DNA of 64,000 nt from Fulvimarina manganoxydans. Lineage in GTDB: Bacteria > Pseudomonadota > Alphaproteobacteria > Rhizobiales > Rhizobiaceae. The notes below the pieces were generated by a model. The model was not told where the DNA came from and searched no databases. It saw nothing but the letters and a program-made list of their open reading frames with translations. This document shows positions 57,579 to 64,000 of this stretch, piece after piece (position 1 is the stretch's first letter; each line of letters starts with the position of its first letter). The DNA lies in the NCBI RefSeq assembly GCF_900176465.1, contig NZ_FWXR01000007.1, positions 62,001-126,000 on the forward strand, in the 5' to 3' direction. A program made the translations under genes and the position numbers.

Positions 57579-59030
57579 ATGCCAACCGAAATCCTGATGC
57601 CCGCTCTTTCTCCGACGATGGAGGAAGGCACGCTCGCCAAATGGGTCAAGAATGTCGGTGACGAGGTCGCGCCCGGCGACGTCATCGCCGAGATTGAGAC
57701 CGACAAGGCGACCATGGAAGTCGAGGCCGTCGACGAGGGCCGGATCGGCAAGATCCTCGTCGAGGCCGGCACCGAAGGCGTGAAGGTGAATGCGCCGATC
57801 GCCATTCTTCTCGCAGAAGGCGAGAGTGAAAGCGATATCGGCAAGAGCGGCGGCTCTGCCGGCGGCGAGCCGAAGGTCGCGACCAAGACCGACGACGAGC
57901 CGGTTGCCCATAGCGGAGACCAGGCCCGCAGCGCCGCGACGGTGACGCCGCTCGAAGAGCGCCGCGTCCCGGCCGAAGGCAAGACCCATCCTGACCCGGA
58001 AGATCCCGTCGGCGATTTCGCTCAGGAGATCCCGGAAGGCACTGAGATGGTCTCCACCACGGTTCGCGAAGCGCTTCGTGATGCCATGGCCGAAGAGATG
58101 CGCCGCGACCAGGCGGTCTTCGTCATGGGTGAAGAGGTCGCCGAATATCAGGGCGCCTATAAGATCACCCAAGGTCTGCTCGACGAATTCGGTGCCCGCC
58201 GCGTCGTCGATACGCCGATCACCGAACATGGCTTTGCCGGTCTCGGAGTCGGTGCTGCTTTCGGCGGTCTGCGCCCGATCGTCGAATTCATGACCTTCAA
58301 CTTCGCCATGCAGGCGATCGATCAGATCATCAATTCGGCGGCGAAGACGCTTTATATGGCCGGCGGTCAGATGGGCTGCCCGATCGTCTTCCGCGGTCCG
58401 AACGGCGCGGCGGCGCGCGTGGCGGCTCAGCACAGCCAGGATTACGCTGCCTGGTACAGCCATATTCCGGGTCTGAAGGTCGTTCAGCCCTATTCAGCTG
58501 CCGACGCGAAGGGCCTCTTGAAATCGGCCATTCGCGATCCGAATCCTGTCATCTTCCTGGAAAACGAGATCCTCTACGGCCAGTCCTTCGACGTGCCGAA
58601 GCTCGATGACTGGACGGTGCCGATCGGCAAGGCCCGCGTCCATCGCAAGGGGAGCGACGTGACGATCGTCTCCTTCGGCATCGGCATGACCTATGCAGTG
58701 AAGGCCGCCGAGGAGCTTGCCGGTCAGGGAATCGATGCGGAGGTCATCGATCTTCGCACCATCCGCCCGATGGACATGCAGACGGTGCTTCGCTCGGTGA
58801 AGAAGACCAATCGCTGCGTGACCGTCGAGGAGGGCTTTCCGCAATCCTCCGTCGGCGCCCATATCGCCTCGGAAATTATGGTCCATGCCTTCGACTATCT
58901 CGATGCGCCGGTCCTGAAGGTCGCGGGCAAGGATGTGCCGATGCCCTATGCGGCCAATCTCGAAAAGCTGGCGCTGCCTTCGGTCAAAGATGTGATCGAT
59001 GCGGTCAAGGCCGTCTGCTATCGCGACTGA
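57579..59030 (+). CDS. pdhB: Pyruvate dehydrogenase E1 beta subunit with N-terminal lipoyl domain
   Basis: A 483-residue E1 beta subunit fused to a lipoyl domain (about 1-80), whose lipoyl-lysine is Lys43 in ETDKATME. A linker (about 85-150) leads to the transketolase-like E1 beta core with [16 protein letters not shown] and the C-terminal [10 protein letters not shown]. This lipoylated E1 beta is standard in Hyphomicrobiales. It is followed by two non-PDH genes and then pdhC. Confidence 0.96.
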   Translation: MPTEILMPALSPTMEEGTLAKWVKNVGDEVAPGDVIAEIETDKATMEVEAVDEGRIGKILVEAGTEGVKVNAPIAILLAEGESESDIGKSGGSAGGEPKVATKTDDEPVAHSGDQARSAATVTPLEERRVPAEGKTHPDPEDPVGDFAQEIPEGTEMVSTTVREALRDAMAEEMRRDQAVFVMGEEVAEYQGAYKITQGLLDEFGARRVVDTPITEHGFAGLGVGAAFGGLRPIVEFMTFNFAMQAIDQIINSAAKTLYMAGGQMGCPIVFRGPNGAAARVAAQHSQDYAAWYSHIPGLKVVQPYSAADAKGLLKSAIRDPNPVIFLENEILYGQSFDVPKLDDWTVPIGKARVHRKGSDVTIVSFGIGMTYAVKAAEELAGQGIDAEVIDLRTIRPMDMQTVLRSVKKTNRCVTVEEGFPQSSVGAHIASEIMVHAFDYLDAPVLKVAGKDVPMPYAANLEKLALPSVKDVIDAVKAVCYRD

Positions 59031-59039
59031 GGTGAGGCG

Positions 59040-59540
59040 ATGCTCGCTCCCGTCACTGCCGGGTCCGAACGGGTCGATGCCGAAACGGGTCGGCTGCTGA
59101 TCGAAAAGACGATCGCAGCCTCCCGCCAGCATGTCTGGCGGTGTCTCACCGAGCCCGACTGCTTCAAGGTATGGTGGCGAGAGACCGTCGATTTCGAGCC
59201 GAAGCTCGGGGGACGTTTCACCGAGCCTTGGAAGACCCCTGACGGAACGATGCGAACCACCCGCGCGCAAGTCACCGCCTATCATCCGCCCGAGGGCTTC
59301 GTCATGGTCTGGGCCGACGAGGACTGGACCTTCGATACGGTGGTGTCCGTGACGCTTGAAGAGGTCGAGGGCGGGACCCGCATCTCGATCGAGCATCAGG
59401 GCTGGGAGAAGGCGCCGGAGGCGGATCGGGCAGATCTTCTCGGCGAACATGAGATCGGCTGGACGCTTCATCTGGCCAATCTCGCAAGCCATGCCGAACA
59501 ACATGGCGGCGGCGGCGACGAACCGAATGAGGGGCATTGA
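59040..59540 (+). CDS. SRPBCC (AHSA1-like) domain protein
   Basis: A 166-residue SRPBCC/START-fold protein. The family pattern is IAASRQHVWRCLTEPDCFKVWW at the first helix and the LGGRFTEPW strand, with SVTLEEVEGGTRISIEHQGW later (given in part). Ligand is unknown. It starts 9 bases after pdhB and lies inside the PDH cluster, so it is probably co-transcribed. In many related genomes this position holds a DUF5076 gene instead. Confidence 0.8.
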   Translation: MLAPVTAGSERVDAETGRLLIEKTIAASRQHVWRCLTEPDCFKVWWRETVDFEPKLGGRFTEPWKTPDGTMRTTRAQVTAYHPPEGFVMVWADEDWTFDTVVSVTLEEVEGGTRISIEHQGWEKAPEADRADLLGEHEIGWTLHLANLASHAEQHGGGGDEPNEGH

Positions 59541-59546
59541 ACGGTC

Positions 59547-60164
59547 ATGGGAAAAATGGGCTTCGAGAGCGAGGGGCATAGCGGCACGCGCCGCGCGACC
59601 TATGCCGATCTCGAAGCCGTGCCGGACCATCTCGTCGCCGAGATCATCGGCGGCGAATTGGTGACCCATCCGCGTCCGGCGCCGAAACACGCCAAGGCAG
59701 CAACATCGCTCGGCATTGAACTTGGCGACGCTTTCGAGCGCGGCCGTTCGGGGCCCGGCGGTTGGGTGTTTTTCGACGAGCCTGAATTACATCTGTGCCA
59801 GGAAGTTATCGTCCCCGATCTCGCCGGATGGCGGATCGATCGCCTGCGGGTCCTTCCCGACAAAGCTTATTTCGAGACCGCGCCCGACTGGGTCTGTGAG
59901 GTTCTGTCTCCTTCGACGGAACGCCTGGATCGGGGGCGAAAGCGGCGGACCTATGCGCAGGCCGGCGTGTCGCATTACTGGTTGCTGGATCCGCGTTTGG
60001 AGATCTTGGAGACCTTCGTTCTCACGAATGGCGAGTGGTTGGTGGGTCGAACCTATGAGGAGGGCGACGAGGTTGCCGCGCCGCCCTTCGACGCCATCGC
60101 CTTTCCTCTTTCCATTCTCTGGCCGCTGAAGACGGCGGCTGAAACTGCAAAAGACGACAACTAA
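59547..60164 (+). CDS. Uma2 family protein (PD-(D/E)XK-fold nuclease-like)
   Basis: A 205-residue Uma2/DUF820 protein. Conserved Uma2 features are visible: an early EIIGGELV motif, [39 protein letters not shown] (in part) and [13 protein letters not shown]. The fold is that of restriction-type nucleases, but most Uma2 proteins have no shown activity. It is 6 bases downstream of the SRPBCC gene, and pdhC begins 19 bases later. ATG 59547 or ATG 59556 may be the start. Location inside the PDH operon is unusual. Confidence 0.82.
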   Translation: MGKMGFESEGHSGTRRATYADLEAVPDHLVAEIIGGELVTHPRPAPKHAKAATSLGIELGDAFERGRSGPGGWVFFDEPELHLCQEVIVPDLAGWRIDRLRVLPDKAYFETAPDWVCEVLSPSTERLDRGRKRRTYAQAGVSHYWLLDPRLEILETFVLTNGEWLVGRTYEEGDEVAAPPFDAIAFPLSILWPLKTAAETAKDDN

Positions 60165-60183
60165 GAACCGTCCGGAGACGCCC

Positions 60184-61590
60184 ATGCCGATCAACGTCAC
60201 CATGCCCGCTCTGTCTCCGACCATGGAGGAGGGCAACCTCGCCAAATGGCTGAAGAAGGAAGGCGACGAGATCGCGGCGGGCGATGTCATCGCCGAGATC
60301 GAGACCGACAAGGCGACGATGGAAGTCGAGGCGGTCGACGAGGGCGTTCTTGCCAAGATCGTCGTTCCGGCTGGCACCGAGGGCGTGAAGGTCAATGCCG
60401 TGATCGCGATCCTGGCGGCCGAGGGCGAGGACGTGTCCGAGGCCGCCAAAGGCGGTGGCGATAGCGATCCGGCACCGTCTGGCGATGCCAAGGGCGGCGC
60501 GATGAATGCCGATACGAAAGCCGATGCGCCGGCCAAGGGCAGCGAAGCCGATGCCAAGGACCCGGAGATGCGCGGCGACAGCCGTCCCGCGGGCGGTGGG
60601 TCGGACGCCAAGGCATCGGGCGGCGGCGATCGTGTTTTTGCCTCGCCGCTTGCACGCCGTCTCGCCAAGGATGCAGGCCTCGACTTGTCCGCAGTGTCGG
60701 GGACCGGGCCGCATGGCCGCGTCGTGAAGGCCGATATCGAAAAGGCCAAGAGCGAAGGCACCGGCAAGGCGGCCGCCGCCAAGAGCGAGCAGCCGAAAGA
60801 GGCGCCGAAGGCAGCAGCCCCCGCGCCGATGGCCAAGGGCGCCAGCGAGGAGGCGATCCTCAAGCTCTTCGAGGAAGGCTCCTACGAAAAGATTCCTCAT
60901 GATGGAATGCGCAAGACGATCGCCAAGCGGTTGGTCGAATCCAAGCAGACCGTCCCGCATTTCTATCTCTCGGTGGATTGCGAGCTCGACGCGCTTCTTG
61001 CCCTCCGTCAGCAACTGAATGGCGCCGCGCCATCGGTCAAGACCGACCAGGGCGACAAGCCGGCCTACAAGTTGTCCGTCAACGATATGGTCATCAAGGC
61101 CATGGCGCTGGCTTTGAAGGCCGTGCCGATGGCGAATGTCTCCTGGACCGAGACGGCGACGATCAAACACAAGCACGCCGATGTGGGCGTCGCGGTTGCG
61201 ATCGAAGGCGGTTTGATTACGCCGATCATCCGTAAGGCCGAGGAGAAGACGCTGTCGACCATCTCCAACGAGATGAAGGACCTTGCCAAGCGAGCCCGTG
61301 CCCGCAAGCTCCAGCCGCAGGAATATCAGGGCGGTACGACGGCGGTGTCCAATCTCGGTATGTTCGGGATCAAGGACTTCTCCGCCGTGATCAACCCGCC
61401 CCATTCGACGATCCTGGCGGTCGGCGGCGGCGAGCAGCGCGCGGTCGTGAATAATGGTGAGATCAAGGTCGCGACGGTGATGACCGTCACTCTGTCGACC
61501 GATCACCGCACGGTGGATGGCGCGCTGGGCGCCGAGCTGATCTCGGCCTTCAAGCAGTTCATCGAAAACCCGATGTCCATGCTGGTCTAA
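60184..61590 (+). CDS. pdhC: Pyruvate dehydrogenase E2, dihydrolipoyl acetyltransferase
   Basis: A 468-residue E2 subunit. Lipoyl domain about 1-80 with lipoyl-Lys43, a linker, a peripheral subunit-binding domain ([21 protein letters not shown], part) and a C-terminal acyltransferase core. The active site is DHRTVDG with His441 and Asp445. It transfers the acetyl group from lipoate to CoA. pdhA, pdhB, pdhC and lpdA together give the complete complex. The first 80 residues are nearly identical in pattern to those of pdhB. Confidence 0.96.
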   Translation: MPINVTMPALSPTMEEGNLAKWLKKEGDEIAAGDVIAEIETDKATMEVEAVDEGVLAKIVVPAGTEGVKVNAVIAILAAEGEDVSEAAKGGGDSDPAPSGDAKGGAMNADTKADAPAKGSEADAKDPEMRGDSRPAGGGSDAKASGGGDRVFASPLARRLAKDAGLDLSAVSGTGPHGRVVKADIEKAKSEGTGKAAAAKSEQPKEAPKAAAPAPMAKGASEEAILKLFEEGSYEKIPHDGMRKTIAKRLVESKQTVPHFYLSVDCELDALLALRQQLNGAAPSVKTDQGDKPAYKLSVNDMVIKAMALALKAVPMANVSWTETATIKHKHADVGVAVAIEGGLITPIIRKAEEKTLSTISNEMKDLAKRARARKLQPQEYQGGTTAVSNLGMFGIKDFSAVINPPHSTILAVGGGEQRAVVNNGEIKVATVMTVTLSTDHRTVDGALGAELISAFKQFIENPMSMLV

Positions 61591-61603
61591 GGGGCGACGA
61601 TCG

Positions 61604-62251
61604 ATGAAGACGATCCTCGCCTTCGGCGACTCGCTCACCTGGGGCTACAATCCGGAAACGGCCTTGCGCCACGAGTTCTTCGACCGTTGGCCGAACGTCG
61701 TCGGCCGCGCTCTTGGCCATAAGGTGCGCGTCATCTCAGAAGGGCTGAACGGGCGGACCACGGCGTTTGACGAGGATTTCGTCGCGGCCGATCGCAATGG
61801 CGCGCGAGTGTTGCCCACGCTTCTCGCCAGCCATCAGCCGCTCGACCTCGTCGTCATCATGCTGGGGACCAACGATCTGAAGAGAAGCACCGGCGGCGGG
61901 CGGGTCTTCGAGAGCCGGCAGGGTCTCGAAAGGCTGGTCGAGATCGTCCAGTGCTTTCCCTATCAGCGGGGCTATGAGGCGCCTAAGCTTCTGCTCGTCG
62001 CGCCGCCGCCCTTCTGCGAGACGATGGAGCCGGACTTTGCGCTGCTCTTCGGCCATGCGGTCGAGGAATCGATCCATTTCCGCTCGGCGGTCACCAAGGT
62101 TGCCGAGGAATATGGATGCGCGATGTTCGACGCCGGCGAGGTGTGCGAGACCTCGCCGCTCGACGGGGTTCATCTCGATGCCGAGAACACGAGGCGCCTT
62201 GGCGAGGCCTTGGTCGGCCCCGTCCGTGAATTGCTCGATCTCGGCGACTGA
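61604..62251 (+). CDS. SGNH/GDSL hydrolase
   Basis: A 215-residue GDSL hydrolase. Block I is FGDSLTWG with nucleophile Ser10, block III is LGTNDLKR, and the Asp/His dyad is in DGVHLDAEN. No signal peptide is visible, so it is cytoplasmic. Such arylesterase-like genes regularly sit between pdhC and lpdA in Hyphomicrobiales; substrate is unknown. It begins 13 bases after pdhC. Confidence 0.88.
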   Translation: MKTILAFGDSLTWGYNPETALRHEFFDRWPNVVGRALGHKVRVISEGLNGRTTAFDEDFVAADRNGARVLPTLLASHQPLDLVVIMLGTNDLKRSTGGGRVFESRQGLERLVEIVQCFPYQRGYEAPKLLLVAPPPFCETMEPDFALLFGHAVEESIHFRSAVTKVAEEYGCAMFDAGEVCETSPLDGVHLDAENTRRLGEALVGPVRELLDLGD

Positions 62252-62321
62252 CCGCGACGGCCAACGATAATTTGAGACGTTCAACGCGTCGACACAACGA
62301 ACAGATCGGGGAGACGACCCA

Positions 62322-63776
62322 TTGGCTGACACCTACGATATCTTGATCATCGGCGGCGGGCCGGGGGGCTATGTGGCGGCGATCCGCGCCGCCCAGCTCG
62401 GCTTCAAGACCGCCGTCGTCGAGCGCGAGCATCTCGGCGGCATCTGCCTGAACTGGGGCTGCATTCCGACCAAGGCCCTGCTGCGCTCGGCGGAAATCTT
62501 CCACTATGCCGAACATGGTGCCAATTACGGTCTGAAGATCGAGAAGCCGAGCTTCGACATGGAGGCCGTGGTCAAGCGCTCGCGGGGCGTCTCTGCGCAG
62601 CTGAATGGCGGCGTCGCCTATCTGATGAAGAAGAACAAGATCGATGTCATCTGGGGCCAGGCGAAGATCGCCAAGGCGGCCAAGGGCGCGCCGGTCGAAG
62701 TCTCCGTCGGCAAGAGTGCCAAACCGGCCGTGGAGCCGCAGAACCCGGTCCCGAAAGGCGTCTTGGGCGAGGGGACCTACAAGGCCAAGCACGTCATCGT
62801 CGCGACGGGCGCGCGCCCGCGCGTCCTGCCCGGTATCGAGCCCGATGGCGATCGGATCTGGACCTATTTCGAGGCGATGAAGCCGAAGGCGATGCCGAAG
62901 AGCTTGATCGTCATGGGATCGGGCGCGATCGGCATCGAATTCGCCTCCTTCTATCGCACGATGGGCGCCGACGTGACGGTTATCGAGCTTCTGCCGCAGA
63001 TTCTGCCCGTCGAGGATGCCGAGGTCGCTAAGCTTGCCCGCAAGCAGTTCGAGAAGCAGGGCATGAAGATCATGACCGACGCCAAGGTGGCGAAGGTCGA
63101 GAAGGGTTCGGATGGCGTCACGGTCACGGTGGAGACGAAGGGCGGTAAGAGCGAGACCTTGAAGGCCGAGCGCCTGATCTCGGCCGTTGGCGTTCAGGGC
63201 AATATCGAGGGGCTCGGCCTGGAAGAAGCGGGCGTCACCATCGAACGCGGCGTTGTCAAGACCGATGGCCTCGGTCGCACCAACGTTTCCGGTATCTACG
63301 CCATCGGTGACGTCGCCGGTCCCCCGATGCTCGCCCACAAGGCCGAGCATGAGGGCACGATCTGTGTGGAAGCGATCAAAGGCCTCGACGCCCATCCCAT
63401 GAAGTCCACTCAGATCCCGGGCTGCACCTATTGTCAGCCGCAGATTGCCAGTGTCGGCCTGACTGAGGCGAAGGCGAAGGAGGCTGGCCGCGAGGTGAAG
63501 GTCGGCCGTTTCAGCTTCACCGGCAACGGCAAGGCGATCGCGCTCGGCGAGCCGGACGGCATGGTCAAGACTGTGTTTGATGCCAAGACCGGCGAGCTTC
63601 TGGGCGCCCATATGGTGGGCGCGGAAGTCACCGAACTCATTCAGGGCTTCGTCGTCGCCATGGGGTTGGAGACGACCGAGGAAGAGCTTTTCCACACGGT
63701 CTTCCCGCATCCAACCTTGTCGGAAATGATGCATGAATCCGCGCTCGACGCCTTTGGTCGTGTCATTCACATGTAA
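62322..63776 (+). CDS. lpdA: Dihydrolipoyl dehydrogenase (E3)
   Basis: A 484-residue flavoprotein disulfide reductase, the E3 of the complex, which reoxidises lipoate with NAD+. The redox-active disulfide lies in GGICLNWGCIPTK, the FAD motif in IIGGGPGGYVAAIRAAQLG, and the catalytic His-Glu in HTVFPHPTLSE. The start is TTG at 62322 with GGGGAG 8 bases upstream; no ATG or GTG in frame fits as well. A GGRDE-free linker of about 30 residues after the NWGCIP helix (around 130-150) matches alphaproteobacterial E3 variants. Confidence 0.95.
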   Translation: MADTYDILIIGGGPGGYVAAIRAAQLGFKTAVVEREHLGGICLNWGCIPTKALLRSAEIFHYAEHGANYGLKIEKPSFDMEAVVKRSRGVSAQLNGGVAYLMKKNKIDVIWGQAKIAKAAKGAPVEVSVGKSAKPAVEPQNPVPKGVLGEGTYKAKHVIVATGARPRVLPGIEPDGDRIWTYFEAMKPKAMPKSLIVMGSGAIGIEFASFYRTMGADVTVIELLPQILPVEDAEVAKLARKQFEKQGMKIMTDAKVAKVEKGSDGVTVTVETKGGKSETLKAERLISAVGVQGNIEGLGLEEAGVTIERGVVKTDGLGRTNVSGIYAIGDVAGPPMLAHKAEHEGTICVEAIKGLDAHPMKSTQIPGCTYCQPQIASVGLTEAKAKEAGREVKVGRFSFTGNGKAIALGEPDGMVKTVFDAKTGELLGAHMVGAEVTELIQGFVVAMGLETTEEELFHTVFPHPTLSEMMHESALDAFGRVIHM

Positions 63777-63919
63777 GGGGCGAGGCGAGGGGCCCACTGA
63801 CCGCTCGCCGTCGAAACTTGCGCAAGAAAATCGGGGGCGAATCGCGACAATTCGTCTTGTCTCGTCGCGAGAGCCCCTATCTTCCTTGAGCGAAATCGGA
63901 CTCTCAAGGAGATTTGGTA

Positions 63920-64000
63920 ATGGGTTGGCTTGCAGCAATCATCGTCGGCGGCATCGCAGGATGGCTTGCCGAAAAGGTCATGGGCAGCGACATGGGCGTG
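63920..64000 (+). CDS. GlsB/YeaQ/YmgE family stress membrane protein, 5' part
   Basis: The first 27 codons of a small hydrophobic protein (MGWLAAIIVGGIAGWLAEKV at its start) are present before the window ends. AAGGAGAT lies 7 bases before ATG 63920. The pattern is the GlsB/YeaQ/YmgE (transglycosylase-associated) family, which normally follows lpdA in Hyphomicrobiales. Confidence 0.8.
   Translation, partial: MGWLAAIIVGGIAGWLAEKVMGSDMGV

Noticed and set aside
60022-61638. 538-residue minus-strand frame over pdhC
   Set aside because: Antisense shadow over pdhC, with no domain of its own.
62091-63938. 615-residue minus-strand frame over lpdA
   Set aside because: Antisense shadow; lpdA is complete and well supported.

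Overview
The window is a contiguous, GC-rich chromosomal segment of an alphaproteobacterium, most likely in the order Hyphomicrobiales (Rhizobiales). The evidence is gene content and order: a DivL-type kinase with tyrosine at the phospho-acceptor site next to ahcY and a tsaE-amgK fusion, a CenR-like response regulator, the pdhA-pdhB-...-pdhC-SGNH-lpdA-GlsB cluster typical of the order, and a DksA with a single zinc-finger cysteine. A family such as Aurantimonadaceae is possible but cannot be fixed from sequence alone. I see no tRNA, rRNA, insertion sequence, prophage, integrase or CRISPR array. Nearly all the DNA is core or shell chromosome, and the ends cut two genes.

Layout: 1-4.4 kb holds the end of a quinone oxidoreductase, glycogen debranching enzyme glgX, and a probably type-I-secreted CAP/DUF4214 protein. 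4.6-10.7 kb is a tightly overlapping seven-gene MoxR-DUF58-DUF4381-BatA-BatB-TPR-BatD operon closed by a perfect bidirectional terminator. 10.8-15.6 kb has a small secreted protein, the ycjX-ycjF pair, sixA and dksA. 15.9-22.2 kb has an orphan formaldehyde-activating-enzyme paralogue, a short Hsp70 (YegD type), a lone cyclic-nucleotide-binding protein, the CenR-like regulator, an L,D-transpeptidase-like protein and a YdeP/FdhF-type molybdopterin oxidoreductase. 22.5-33.5 kb is a run of small metabolic and housekeeping genes: DUF1761, a methyltransferase, an MFS transporter, DUF3072, a GNAT-nitrilase fusion, LOG, DUF454, DUF1059, hemF, DUF1989, an AAA protein, a Na+/Ca2+ exchanger and trmL. 33.8-37.6 kb carries two overlapping ABC half-transporters, probably a heterodimer.

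37.7-44.3 kb (minus strand) is ahcY - terminator - divL - tsaE/amgK - murU, linking methyl-cycle, cell-cycle, tRNA t6A and peptidoglycan-recycling functions. 44.5-55.5 kb has a large secreted Sel1-like protein, fumC, a MarR regulator, an RND efflux adaptor and pump pair, and a formate/nitrite-family channel. 55.9-64 kb is ftsB followed by the pyruvate dehydrogenase cluster, which here carries SRPBCC and Uma2 genes between pdhB and pdhC.

The observations most worth following are the Fae-like protein that lacks the usual catalytic His, the three alternating GTCCCA half-sites upstream of hemF, the AT-rich inverted repeat upstream of ahcY, the Tyr-for-His DivL kinase, and the Uma2/SRPBCC pair inside the PDH operon. 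No wholly unknown multi-gene system is obvious; the MoxR/VWA operon is the best candidate for an incompletely understood machine.
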